Program-made: the position numbers and the translations under genes | Notes under the pieces: generated by a model | Told to the model about the DNA's origin: nothing | Database searches by the model: none | The model's input: only the letters and a program-made list of their open reading frames with translations | NCBI GenBank assembly: GCA_023512345.1 | Contig: JAILZT010000013.1 | Span: 62,001 to 126,000, forward strand | Origin: Paenibacillus sp. | GTDB taxonomy: Bacteria > Bacillota > Bacilli > Paenibacillales > Paenibacillaceae | Reading direction: 5' to 3' | Length of the DNA: 64,000 nucleotides | In this document: positions 1 through 10,480 of the stretch, one piece after another | Layout of the letters: every line of letters begins with the position of its first letter | Position numbering within the stretch: the first letter of the stretch is position 1

Positions 1-629
1 TTAATACCTACCCAGCCAACAATGAAGAAGGCTGCTGTCTCAAGACCGGGACGGGAATGCAGCAATTTAACGAAGAAGGAAGCCGCGAAACGCATAATAA
101 CGAGTCCGATAAATCCACCTGCGAAGATAACCAGGAATTGTCCACCATCTAGGCCTCCGATATGTGGAAGTCCACTTTCAGGGAGAGCAACAGCCAAGGC
201 CACCGCAGCTAGAATGGAGTCAACGGCAAAGGCAATATCCGCTACCTCAACCTTTAATACTGTAAACCAGAAGCTGGATTTCTTTTTATTAACTGCACCA
301 TCCGTACCGCTTTCAGCAGCTTCGTCTGTGGTCGACTTTTTAAATAATATTTTTCTGAAGATATGATTTAAAGCGATAAACAACAGATATATTGCGCCAA
401 TGGCCTGTACTTGCCAGATATCTACCAAGTAGGAAATGACGAACAGTGAACCGAAACGGAACACGAATGCTCCTGCCAAACCATAAAAGAGTGCTTTTTT
501 TCTTTCCTCATCAGGAAGGTGTTTTACCATAATAGCCAAGACTAGTGCATTATCTGCTGCGAGAAGTCCTTCTAGTGCTACAAGAACGAGCAGAACCCAA
601 CCATACTCTAACAATAATCCTAATTCCAT
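1..629 (-). CDS. TerC/YkoY-family integral membrane protein, C-terminus cut by window edge
   Basis: Reading leftwards from an ATG at 629 (preceded by a GGGGAGAAAG-type ribosome site) there is an open frame of at least 209 codons that leaves the window without a stop. The product begins MELGLLLEYGWVLLVLVALE and has alternating hydrophobic helices with the acidic residues typical of TerC proteins (an LAADNALVLA-like motif near residue 25 and VEVADIAFAVDSI near residue 125). Family members export or handle Mn2+ and other metals in the cytoplasmic membrane. The Mn-type riboswitch leader just upstream supports a manganese role. The terC assignment is firm; the exact substrate is inferred. Confidence 0.9.
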   Translation of the reverse strand, partial: MELGLLLEYGWVLLVLVALEGLLAADNALVLAIMVKHLPDEERKKALFYGLAGAFVFRFGSLFVISYLVDIWQVQAIGAIYLLFIALNHIFRKILFKKSTTDEAAESGTDGAVNKKKSSFWFTVLKVEVADIAFAVDSILAAVALAVALPESGLPHIGGLDGGQFLVIFAGGFIGLVIMRFAASFFVKLLHSRPGLETAAFFIVGWVGI

Positions 630-704
630 TGATCTTTCTCCCCTTTTCTTCGAATGAAATGCATTATAGGGCCTCAGTCTTACTGCTAGCATGACCAATT
701 TTAT

Positions 705-770
705 ATAAAAAAGACCTTTACCAAACAAATCAGCCTTTGGAATAAAGGACTAACTTGATTGGTAAAGGTC
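705..770 (-). terminator. Rho-independent terminator acting as riboswitch expression platform
   Basis: On the minus strand GACCTTTACCAA (770 downwards) pairs with TTGGTAAAGGTC (ending at 713), followed by a run of Ts. The 5' arm is the same segment that closes stem P1 of the aptamer, so P1 and the terminator cannot form together. This is the layout of a transcriptional ON switch. Confidence 0.85.
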
Positions 771-862
771 TCGCTAACAATGGTTCATTGCCGATAAAGC
801 CGGAGAATATCCTCATATTCTCGTATTGACGACTTTATCTAACAGCTACTCCCCTTTACGGG
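761..862 (-). ncRNA. yybP-ykoY (Mn2+) riboswitch aptamer
   Basis: The minus-strand RNA contains the family hallmarks in order: GUAAAGGGGAGUAGCU at the 5' side, CCGGCUUUAU and GCAAUGAACC in the middle, and AGCGAGACCUUUAC closing P1. It lies in the leader of a terC-family gene, the classic context for this riboswitch, which senses Mn2+. Recognition is by motif and context; no covariance search was run. Confidence 0.88.
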
Positions 863-917
863 ATTATATTCAATTTGAGTATTTACGAATTGAGTATTAC
901 TAAGGTTTCCTAAGAAG

Positions 918-946
918 ATCATATACTAGTTGAGAATCGTTGTCAA
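918..946 (-). promoter_or_regulatory. sigma-A promoter for the riboswitch-terC transcript
   Basis: TTGACA (946-941) and TATGAT (923-918) on the minus strand are separated by exactly 17 bp, a near-consensus sigma-A promoter. Transcription would start near 911 and give a leader of about 280 nt that includes the riboswitch. Confidence 0.8.
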
Positions 947-1038
947 ACTACAATAGGCATATCACACAAATTAACTTGCGGGTAATGAAATTTCACTTGC
1001 AGGTAATTAACATTGTAAACGGAAACATGATACATATA

Positions 1039-1055
1039 AGTTAGATAAGATAACA
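1039..1055 (+). promoter_or_regulatory. GlnR/TnrA-like operator (site I), upstream of the nif promoter
   Basis: AGTTA-N7-TAACA matches the GlnR/TnrA consensus TGTNA-N7-TNACA at all but the first position. It lies about 60 bp upstream of the -35 box, where the activating GlnR site sits in studied Paenibacillus nif promoters. Confidence 0.65.
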
Positions 1056-1114
1056 TATAGTTTGACGAAACTGCAAACATAAGGAAAATAAGTGCTTTTT
1101 TGCAGGAATGTTAA

Positions 1115-1143
1115 TTGACGATATTCATACATGAAAATATGAT
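1115..1143 (+). promoter_or_regulatory. sigma-A type promoter of the nif operon
   Basis: TTGACG (1115-1120), a 17-bp spacer and TATGAT (1138-1143) form a strong vegetative-type promoter. The start would be near 1150, giving a leader of about 90 nt before nifB. There is no GG-N10-GC sigma-54 element, which agrees with Paenibacillus nif operons not using NifA/sigma-54. Confidence 0.8.
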
Positions 1144-1174
1144 GTAACTATTCAAAGCGATTCAGTAAGTTTCA

Positions 1175-1191
1175 TGACATAAAACATAACA
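1175..1191 (+). promoter_or_regulatory. GlnR/TnrA-like operator (site II), downstream of the nif start site
   Basis: TGACA-N7-TAACA differs from TGTNA-N7-TNACA only at position 3. It is placed about 25 bp after the predicted transcription start, the position of the repressing GlnR site reported for Paenibacillus nif. Confidence 0.6.
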
Positions 1192-1239
1192 TTAATGTCA
1201 ACCAGAGAGAAAGAAAACACTTATTCAGGAGGTGGGGAA

Positions 1240-3494
<2,255 letters not shown>

Positions 3495-3569
3495 TGCAGG
3501 ATCGTCCGGTGAATGGGAGTGGAGAGACGGCTGTTCACCGGAGGATATCCGTGAAAAGGAGGGTCTATC

Positions 3570-5033
3570 ATGGGATTGGATATAGAAGCAAATAAACTAC
3601 TCATTAAAGAGATGCTTGAGGCTTACCCGGAGAAAGCGCGGAAGGACCGTGAGAAGCATTTTGAGATTAATAATGAAGAATTAATGAACTGCGGCAAATG
3701 CTCGATTAAATCCAATATGAAATCCCGTCCGGGTGTCATGACTCAACGTGGATGTGCTTATGCCGGTTCCAAGGGTGTAGTCTGGGGTCCGATTAAAGAT
3801 ATGGTTCATATCAGCCATGGTCCAGTTGGATGCGGGCAGTATAGCTGGGGCACACGACGGAACTATGCGAACGGAACTTTGGGTATCGATAATTTTACCG
3901 CGATGCAGGTTACTAGTGATTTTCAGGAAACGGATATTGTGTTCGGCGGAGATAAGAAGTTAGAAGTCATTTGTCGTGAGATTAAGGAAATGTTCCCGTT
4001 GGCCAAAGGGATTTCCATTCAGTCAGAGTGTCCTGTCGGTCTGATCGGAGATGATATTGAAGCTGTATCCAAAAAAATGTCCCTTGAGCTCGGCATTCCC
4101 ATCATTCCGGTTCGGTGTGAAGGATTCCGCGGGGTCAGCCAATCGCTGGGCCACCATATTGCCAATGATGCGATCCGTGATTTTTTAATGGGCAAGAGGG
4201 AATTGGCTGAATGCGGTCCTTACGATGTCAACATTATCGGGGACTATAACATAGGCGGCGATGCTTGGGCCTCCCGTATTTTATTAGAGGAAATGGGGCT
4301 CCGTGTTATTGCCCAGTGGTCGGGGGACGGTACGATTAATGAATTGGCTATTGCTCATAAGGCGAAGCTTAATCTGATTCATTGCCACCGTTCGATGAAC
4401 TATATGGTAACCACAATGGAGAGGGAATACGGGATTCCATGGATGGAATACAATTTCTTCGGACCTACCAAAACTGCTGAGAGTCTGCGAGCCATCGCTG
4501 CCCTGTTCGATGAGCATATTCAGGAAAATTGCGAGAATGTGATCGCTAAATATACACCGCAAATGGAAGCCATTATAACTAAATTCAAACCCCGCTTAGA
4601 AGGCAAAAAGGTTATGCTGCTGGTCGGAGGCCTTCGTGCCCGCCACACGCTTGGAGCGTATGAGGACTTAGGTATGGAGGTTGTCGCTACAGGTTATGAG
4701 TTTGCCCATAAAGATGATTATGAGAAGACCTTTCCTGAACTCCCGGAAGGAACAATCATTTATGACGATCCAACGGCATACGAGCTTGAAGAGCTTGCAC
4801 AAAGGCTCGATATTGACCTGATGGGCTCAGGGGTAAAAGAAAAATACGTTTACCATAAGATGGGTATCCCTTTCCGCCAAATGCATTCCTGGGATTATAG
4901 CGGCCCCTATCATGGTTATGACGGCTTTAAGATTTTTGCCAAGGATATGGACATGACGATTAACAGCCCTGTATGGAAATTAATGAAGCCGGGCAAAGCA
5001 GAATCTCTCCATAAAGAGGAGGCGGGCGTATGA
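3570..5033 (+). CDS. nifD: NifD, nitrogenase molybdenum-iron protein alpha chain
   Basis: This is the alpha subunit of the MoFe protein, which carries FeMo-co. The 487-residue product has P-cluster ligands Cys62, Cys88 and Cys154, the FeMo-co ligands Cys272 and His439 (in [12 protein letters not shown]), and the conserved active-site Gln191 and His195. The start follows AAAAGGAGGGTCTATC. The stop overlaps the nifK start by 4 bp (ATGA), consistent with translational coupling. The cofactor residues identify the molybdenum rather than the Vnf/Anf type, and nifE/nifN/nifV agree. Confidence 0.98.
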   Translation: MGLDIEANKLLIKEMLEAYPEKARKDREKHFEINNEELMNCGKCSIKSNMKSRPGVMTQRGCAYAGSKGVVWGPIKDMVHISHGPVGCGQYSWGTRRNYANGTLGIDNFTAMQVTSDFQETDIVFGGDKKLEVICREIKEMFPLAKGISIQSECPVGLIGDDIEAVSKKMSLELGIPIIPVRCEGFRGVSQSLGHHIANDAIRDFLMGKRELAECGPYDVNIIGDYNIGGDAWASRILLEEMGLRVIAQWSGDGTINELAIAHKAKLNLIHCHRSMNYMVTTMEREYGIPWMEYNFFGPTKTAESLRAIAALFDEHIQENCENVIAKYTPQMEAIITKFKPRLEGKKVMLLVGGLRARHTLGAYEDLGMEVVATGYEFAHKDDYEKTFPELPEGTIIYDDPTAYELEELAQRLDIDLMGSGVKEKYVYHKMGIPFRQMHSWDYSGPYHGYDGFKIFAKDMDMTINSPVWKLMKPGKAESLHKEEAGV

Positions 5034-6571
5034 AGGACAAACTAGACATTCCTGACCATAATTTGTTGTTCCAGTCCGAACCCTATGTTCAGCAGCGTGA
5101 AGGAAAAAAAGCATTCGAAGCCCCATGCAGTGAACAAGAAACTGCGGAAGCTCTTGCTTACTCGAAATCATCAGAATACAAAGATAAAAACTTTGCCCGA
5201 CAATCGTTGGTTGTCAATCCACATAAAGCCTGTCAGCCGCTCGGAGCACTGATGGCCGCTCTTGGATTCGAGAAAACATTACCTTTTATTCACGGATCCC
5301 AAGGCTGTACTGCTTATTTTCGGAGCCATTTGAGCCGTCACTTTAAGGAGCCGGCCCCGGCTGTCTCCTCCTCCATGACCGAGGATGGTGCCGTGTTCGG
5401 CGGAATGAGCAATCTCATTGATGGCCTTGAGAATAGTGTTGCTCTTTACAAACCGGAAATGGTTGCCGTATCGACAACCTGCATGGCAGAGGTTATCGGC
5501 GATGACCTGCAGGCATTTATCTCCAATGCCCGCCAGAAAGGTGCCATCTCGGACGAACTGCCTGTACCGTATGCGAATACACCAAGTTTTTCGGGCTCTC
5601 ATATTACAGGCTATGACTCCATGTTGAAGTCTATTATCAGCACACTGTATAACCGTTCAGGTATTCAGGCTGCTCCAGGCAGTGGTGAAGCGACTGGAGA
5701 AAAGCTTAATGTAATTCTGGGTTTCGAGCCTTATACCGGAAACTTTGCAGAAGTCCGCAAAATTCTTGCTGCATTTGATACAGAGTACACTTTCTTGGGT
5801 GACCATAGCGGGAACTTTGATTCACCAGCTACAGGAGAATATTCCTATTATTACGGGGGAACGAAGCTTGCGGATGTACCCCAAGCGGCAAATGCGCTGG
5901 GAACATTATCGTTGCAGAAGTATTCCGTTAAAAAGACGATGGAGTATATCAAAGGTACGTGGAAGCAACAGACAGTATCCATGTCGACACCTATTGGGAT
6001 CACCGCTACCGACCAATTGATCGAAGCCATTAGTGAACTAACGGGTCTTCCGGTCCCTGCTGAGCTTGTTGATGAGCGTGGACGTGTAGTAGATGCATTA
6101 ACAGACAGCCATCCTTACCTGCACGGTAAACGTTTGGCTTTAGCAGGCGACCCGGATTTGTTAATTGGCTTGATTCAGTTCTGTCTCGAAACCGGAATGG
6201 AACCTGTTCATATTATTTGCTCTAACGGAGATAACGGCTTCAAAGAAGAAGCTGAGGCATTGCTTGCAACCAGTCCCTACGGGGCTGAGGCAACCGTCTA
6301 TATCGGCAACGACCTGTGGCATATGCGTTCCTTATTGATTGATAACCCTGTAGATCTCGCTGTGGGAAGCTCCCACCTGAAATACGCCGCCAAAGACGCC
6401 GGCGTAACGCTCATTCGTGTAGGCTTCCCCCTGTTTGACCGCCATCATTTGCACCGTTATCCGATCATCGGTTATCAAGGCGCTTTGAACCTGTTAACAA
6501 CCATAGTCAACACCATCCTGCACAACCTGGATGAAGATTCATCCGGCTTCAACCACGATCTTGTCCGTTAG
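5030..6571 (+). CDS. nifK: NifK, nitrogenase molybdenum-iron protein beta chain
   Basis: The beta subunit forms the alpha2beta2 MoFe protein and shares the P-cluster. The 513-residue product has the conserved cysteines Cys68, Cys93 and Cys151 ([32 protein letters not shown]). The N-terminal extension of about 60 residues is usual for NifK. It begins in the ATGA overlap with nifD. After the stop comes a 325-bp gap with a large hairpin before nifE, an unusual break in an otherwise tightly packed operon. Confidence 0.98.
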   Translation: MKDKLDIPDHNLLFQSEPYVQQREGKKAFEAPCSEQETAEALAYSKSSEYKDKNFARQSLVVNPHKACQPLGALMAALGFEKTLPFIHGSQGCTAYFRSHLSRHFKEPAPAVSSSMTEDGAVFGGMSNLIDGLENSVALYKPEMVAVSTTCMAEVIGDDLQAFISNARQKGAISDELPVPYANTPSFSGSHITGYDSMLKSIISTLYNRSGIQAAPGSGEATGEKLNVILGFEPYTGNFAEVRKILAAFDTEYTFLGDHSGNFDSPATGEYSYYYGGTKLADVPQAANALGTLSLQKYSVKKTMEYIKGTWKQQTVSMSTPIGITATDQLIEAISELTGLPVPAELVDERGRVVDALTDSHPYLHGKRLALAGDPDLLIGLIQFCLETGMEPVHIICSNGDNGFKEEAEALLATSPYGAEATVYIGNDLWHMRSLLIDNPVDLAVGSSHLKYAAKDAGVTLIRVGFPLFDRHHLHRYPIIGYQGALNLLTTIVNTILHNLDEDSSGFNHDLVR

Positions 6572-6679
6572 TCAAACAGCGGTAATGAGTAGTTGGGTAC
6601 CTAGATGCATTCATACGGCGAGTAAACCGTCGGGAGTTGTGATTTATGGTTGAGTGAGCCGTTGGGGGTGGTCGTTATA

Positions 6680-6860
6680 TTTAAAACTTTGGTTATTGAG
6701 TCACGGAGAGGAATTTTGGAACTGGAGGAGCGTTAGCGCTCGCCTTTATCCTCGGATTTCTACCGCGGTATGCGGTATAAATCAAGAAATCTGAGGATAA
6801 CAGCGACCGGAAGTCCAACATTCCTCGTAGTGACGGTTAAATAACCTAACACTTTAAAAG
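6680..6860. repeat. Large imperfect inverted repeat between nifK and nifE
   Basis: The 325-bp nifK-nifE gap has no gene but folds on itself. Its core is a 15-bp stem with one G-U pair (6746-6760 with 6786-6800) capped by a second hairpin TACCGC-GGTAT-GCGGTA (6761-6777). Outer arms also pair imperfectly: GAGGAATTTTGGAACT with AAGTCCAACATTCCTC, GTCAC (6700-6704) with GTGAC (6830-6834), and GGTTATT (6691-6697) with AATAACC (6840-6846). No T-tract follows, so it is not an intrinsic terminator. It may be an inserted MITE-like element or an mRNA stability element. Confidence 0.8.
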
Positions 6861-6896
6861 GTAAGGAGCATTCAGTTACAGCGAAGGAGGTTAAGG

Positions 6897-8258
6897 ATGG
6901 AGCCTATTCGAAAAGATGAGTTTGAAGCGAAAGATTGCGGAAGCCAGACTCCCAAATCCAAGCCCTGTCCAAGACCCAAGCCAGGCGAGGCGGCTGGAGG
7001 CTGCTCCTTCGACGGAGCCCAGATTACCTTGCTTCCGATTATGGATGCGGCACATCTTGTACATGGACCCATCGCCTGTGCCGGTAACAGTTGGGAAAGT
7101 CGGGGCACGCTGACAAGCGGACCCTCTCTCTCCCAATACGGTTTTGCTACGGACCTGAACGATACCGATATTATTTTTGGTGGAGAGAAGAAACTGAAAG
7201 AAAGCATTGATTATATTGCCGGGCGCTTTGCGCCTCCGGCAATATTTGTATATGCGACGTGTGTTACGGCGCTGATTGGTGAGGATATGGATGCTGTATG
7301 CAAAGAAGCAGCGGGGCGTCTTGGTATTCCGATCATTCCTGTAAACAGCCCTGGCTTTGTAGGCAGTAAGAATCTAGGGAACCGACTGGCGGGTGAATCG
7401 CTCCTTCAGTATGTCATCGGTACAGGAGAACCGGAGCAGGAAATTCCACTGGGTGTAAACCTGATTGGCGAGTACAACATCGCCGGAGAAATGTGGGATA
7501 TTGAGAAGCTGATGAATAATGCTGGGATTACACTCATGTCTCGAATAACAGGTGATGCGAGGTACAAGGAGATTACTTGGGCGCACCATGCCAAGGTGAA
7601 CATGGTTGTATGCAGCCGGGCCTTGCTTGGTTTAGCCAAAGAAATGGAGTCTAAATATAAAATCCCCTATTTTGAAGGCTCGTTCTATGGCGCGAAAGAA
7701 ACAACTTATTCCTTACGCCAAATGGCGTATCTAATGAACGACCGGGAGATGGAGCGCAGAGTAGACCGGTTGACCGAACGGGAAGAAAGCCGATTGATCC
7801 AAGATTTGCGGCCTTACCGCAAAATATTGAAAGGGAAAAAGGCAGTGCTCTATACCGGCGGGGTCAAGAGCTGGTCCATTATTTCAGCTCTTAAAGAGTT
7901 GGGCATTCAGGTTGTGGGTGTCGGCACGAATAAAAGCACAGATGATGATATCGCAAGAATTGCTGAACGGGTAGGCGATGATACGGAATACATTCCTGAG
8001 GGTGGAGCCGCTCGTATTCTAAAAACCGTAAAAGATCGTAAGGCCGACATCATGATTGCTGGTGGACGAAATATGTATGTCGCCATGAAAGAACAGATTC
8101 CGTTCGTGGATATTAACCAAGAACGGCATAGAGCCTATGCCGGTTATGAAGGCTTGCTGCGGCTAGCGAAGGAATTGACCTATTCGCTTGCAAATCCGAT
8201 TTGGAAGCTTGCTTCCAGTCCTGCACCTTGGGATAAGGAGGTGCCATATGACCATTAA
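6897..8258 (+). CDS. nifE: NifE, FeMo-cofactor scaffold subunit
   Basis: NifE pairs with NifN as the NifEN scaffold on which NifB-co matures into FeMo-co. The 453-residue product resembles NifD: cysteines in the PGEAAGGCSFDGAQ and HGPIACAGNSWES regions and a third in YATCVTALIGEDMDAVCKE. It lacks the full set of NifD active-site residues, as expected. The ribosome site GAAGGAGGTTAAGG is strong, which suits a gene that follows a 325-bp gap and must re-initiate translation on its own. The 3' end overlaps nifN by 11 bp. Confidence 0.96.
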   Translation: MEPIRKDEFEAKDCGSQTPKSKPCPRPKPGEAAGGCSFDGAQITLLPIMDAAHLVHGPIACAGNSWESRGTLTSGPSLSQYGFATDLNDTDIIFGGEKKLKESIDYIAGRFAPPAIFVYATCVTALIGEDMDAVCKEAAGRLGIPIIPVNSPGFVGSKNLGNRLAGESLLQYVIGTGEPEQEIPLGVNLIGEYNIAGEMWDIEKLMNNAGITLMSRITGDARYKEITWAHHAKVNMVVCSRALLGLAKEMESKYKIPYFEGSFYGAKETTYSLRQMAYLMNDREMERRVDRLTEREESRLIQDLRPYRKILKGKKAVLYTGGVKSWSIISALKELGIQVVGVGTNKSTDDDIARIAERVGDDTEYIPEGGAARILKTVKDRKADIMIAGGRNMYVAMKEQIPFVDINQERHRAYAGYEGLLRLAKELTYSLANPIWKLASSPAPWDKEVPYDH

Positions 8259-9576
8259 CAAGAGGATCAAACCTACCTCAGTCAATCCACTCAAAATCGG
8301 GCAATCGCTCGGAGGTGTGCTGGCGATGCAGGGCTGTTATCGGGCAATGCCGATTATTCACGGCTCCCAAGGCTGCTCCGCTTTTCCCAAAGCTTTATTG
8401 ACAAGGCATTTCCGGGAGCCTATCGCGGTTCAGACCTCCGCTCTGCAGGAAATGGATGTAATCTTTGACGCGAATCGTAACTTGGAGGAAGCGTTGAATA
8501 CGGTTCTAACCAAACATCGTCCGGATATCATCGGCATTATCGGCACGGAACTGACGGATGTGGCCGGAGTTGATTACCAGTCGATGCTTAAGTCTTACAA
8601 GAGGGAACGGAATTTGCGTGGTGGGCTAGCGTTCTCCGTGACGCTGCCGGATTTTCGCGGTTCTCTAGAATCTGGCTTTAGTGGAACCGTAGAAGCGATG
8701 GTCGACGAACTAATTCAGCAGGCTGGACAACGAGCGTCAAAAACGGTGAACTCTCGTCAGATTACACTCCTGCCCGGTTCATTTCTAACACCTGGTGATG
8801 TGATGGAGCTCAAAGAAATAATCGCTTCCTTTGGATTTGAGGTTATTGCTGTACCGGATATTTCAACCTCTTTGTCAGGTCATCTATTGACGGGCTTCTC
8901 TCCTTTGACAAGGGGCGGCGTGCCGCTGGATTCTATGCTGCAGAGCCTTCAATCTGGTCTAACCATTGCCATTGGCGGAAGCATGGAACGTCCAGCAAGA
9001 AGGCTTCACAATGCAATAGGTACGCCGTATAAAGTATTCCAAGGGGCACTAGGGCTCAAGGCTTCTGATAATCTGCTGCATTTTCTACACCAAATTAGTG
9101 GAGAGCCTGTGCCGCTTCGCTATTGTTGGCATCGGGAGAATCTGTTGGACAGTATGCTGGACGCCCACTTTCAATTTGCAGGCATGTCTGTACTGGCGGC
9201 GCTGGAACCAGACCATCTATATTCTGTTTCACAATGGCTGGAGGAGCTTGGTGTAGAGCAGAAGGCATTGGTAACTTCCTGTGAAACTCCAGTGGTCTCT
9301 GGTATGGAGCGGGAGGTGTGGGTTGGTGATCTAGACGATGCGGAGGTTTTGGGAAAAGGAGCGGATTTGTGGATCAGCAGCTCTCATGGAATTGCCGGGG
9401 CGAAACGAATCGAAGCGGCCTTTATGCCTACGGGTTTTCCGGTATGGAACGAGCTTAGAGCTTATATGTCAACTTCTGTAGGCTACCGGGGTGCGATGGA
9501 ATGGACGAATAAAGCAGGCAATTTGTTAATGCGAAGGGAGGCGGAGCGCCGTGAAAGTAGCGTTCGCGACAGATGA
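8248..9576 (+). CDS. nifN: NifN, FeMo-cofactor scaffold subunit
   Basis: This is the NifK-like partner of NifE. The 442-residue product starts MTINKRIKPTSVNPLKIGQS. The ATG at 8248 was chosen because AAGGAGGT lies 5 nt upstream; an earlier in-frame start at 8188 would run deep into nifE without a ribosome site. Conserved features include the HGSQGCSAFPKALLTRHFREP segment near residue 35, corresponding to the P-cluster region of NifK, and GTELTDVAGVD. It overlaps nifE upstream and nifX downstream, so the cluster is translationally coupled. Confidence 0.95.
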   Translation: MTINKRIKPTSVNPLKIGQSLGGVLAMQGCYRAMPIIHGSQGCSAFPKALLTRHFREPIAVQTSALQEMDVIFDANRNLEEALNTVLTKHRPDIIGIIGTELTDVAGVDYQSMLKSYKRERNLRGGLAFSVTLPDFRGSLESGFSGTVEAMVDELIQQAGQRASKTVNSRQITLLPGSFLTPGDVMELKEIIASFGFEVIAVPDISTSLSGHLLTGFSPLTRGGVPLDSMLQSLQSGLTIAIGGSMERPARRLHNAIGTPYKVFQGALGLKASDNLLHFLHQISGEPVPLRYCWHRENLLDSMLDAHFQFAGMSVLAALEPDHLYSVSQWLEELGVEQKALVTSCETPVVSGMEREVWVGDLDDAEVLGKGADLWISSSHGIAGAKRIEAAFMPTGFPVWNELRAYMSTSVGYRGAMEWTNKAGNLLMRREAERRESSVRDR

Positions 9577-9949
9577 TGGAATAAGAGTAAATGCCCAATT
9601 TGGACAAAGTCCGATGTTCGCTGTCTATAATGTTACGAAAAGTGGTGGAGAGCTTATAGAGCTGCGTAAGCTGCCCGAAGTTCTAAACCAAGATGAGGCG
9701 GGCAGGATCGATAATCGCCTAGAGGCTGTGAGTGATTGCACGCTCATTTTCTTAATGCAGATTGGTGCTTCCGCAGCTGCACGAGTGACGCGTCGCAAAA
9801 TCATGCCAGTTAAAGTTCCATTTGGCAGCTCGGTAGATGAACAGGTAAAGCGTCTCGTTGAGATGCTCCAAGGGAAGCCCCCGCTCTGGTTGGCTAAGGT
9901 ATTGCGTGCAGAAGAGGAAGGAGTGGAACTAGATGGAACCCATGGCTGA
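9551..9949 (+). CDS. nifX: NifX, FeMo-co precursor carrier
   Basis: A small single-domain NifX/NafY-type protein (132 residues) that binds NifB-co or VK-cluster intermediates in transit to NifEN. It begins with GTG at 9551 after GAAGGGAGGCGGAG and overlaps the end of nifN by 26 bp. The N-terminus MKVAFATDDGIRVNAQFGQ has the typical beta strand plus the NxxFGxS motif, the same fold as the C-terminal part of NifB in this operon. It ends 17 bp inside the next gene. Confidence 0.93.
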   Translation: MKVAFATDDGIRVNAQFGQSPMFAVYNVTKSGGELIELRKLPEVLNQDEAGRIDNRLEAVSDCTLIFLMQIGASAAARVTRRKIMPVKVPFGSSVDEQVKRLVEMLQGKPPLWLAKVLRAEEEGVELDGTHG

Positions 9950-10442
9950 AGGAGAACTAACCTCAACGCTTGCGGAAAAGGGAATGGTGGATGCCTTCAC
10001 TCGCCGTTTGTGCCAACTTTTAGACACTGAAGATTTCTTTGGCCGTCATGCCTCACTTTCCGAACATGAGAAGATAGAACGTTTATTTCTGGCTTCATCT
10101 GAAGATAAAACACAGTCCGATTTTAATTGTGCGGTTTCTCCTAAGGTTCGCCTCCAGGTACCGATGTTATTTCAGGCAGTGGCCGGTGTCATGGAAGAGA
10201 GGAGTGGTGCGATTATCCAAAGTGCAGCTGAAATGAATGGAGAAGGTTTTGGGCGTGCACTGCTCTACAGCGGGCGAATCATCCTAGTATTAAAAAGCTT
10301 GCGTGCAGGCTTCCCCTTCCCATTCACTTCTCAGGATAAAGCCGTTCGCTACGGAATTGCCTGCGTGGAGGAAGGGCTTGCATTTTTAGAAAAATACAAT
10401 AAAATGACTGCTCTCCACGGATCGTTTAGCCTGGAGGGTTGA
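9933..10442 (+). CDS. NifX-associated protein, DUF269 family
   Basis: A 169-residue protein between nifX and hesA. I assign it to DUF269 (NifX-associated nitrogen fixation proteins) from the C-terminal half: VSPKVRLQVPMLFQAVAGVM, then NGEGFGRALLYSGRIILVLK, then a basic/aromatic FPFPF segment and a helical tail. In proteobacteria such genes follow nifX; the function is not settled but is tied to nitrogenase assembly. The start has AAGGAG about 10 nt upstream. It overlaps nifX and touches hesA. Well-known short Paenibacillus clusters run nifX-hesA directly, so this gene is a point of interest. Confidence 0.85.
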   Translation: MEPMAEGELTSTLAEKGMVDAFTRRLCQLLDTEDFFGRHASLSEHEKIERLFLASSEDKTQSDFNCAVSPKVRLQVPMLFQAVAGVMEERSGAIIQSAAEMNGEGFGRALLYSGRIILVLKSLRAGFPFPFTSQDKAVRYGIACVEEGLAFLEKYNKMTALHGSFSLEG

Positions 10443-10480
10443 CTGCGGATTCATACATTCAGTCACAGGGGGAGAGCAGA

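Noticed and set aside
945..958. AAACTACAATAGGC shared with 27640-27653
   Set aside because: A single 14-bp match in unrelated contexts, with no extended similarity or palindrome; chance is the simpler explanation.
1195..1239. Longer NifB starting at 1195
   Set aside because: It has no ribosome site and starts right beside the downstream GlnR site; the ATG at 1240 has a strong AGGAGGT.
6572..6896. Separate promoter for nifE
   Set aside because: No convincing -35/-10 pair with 16-18-bp spacing and no GlnR-like site was found; the hairpin explains most of the region.
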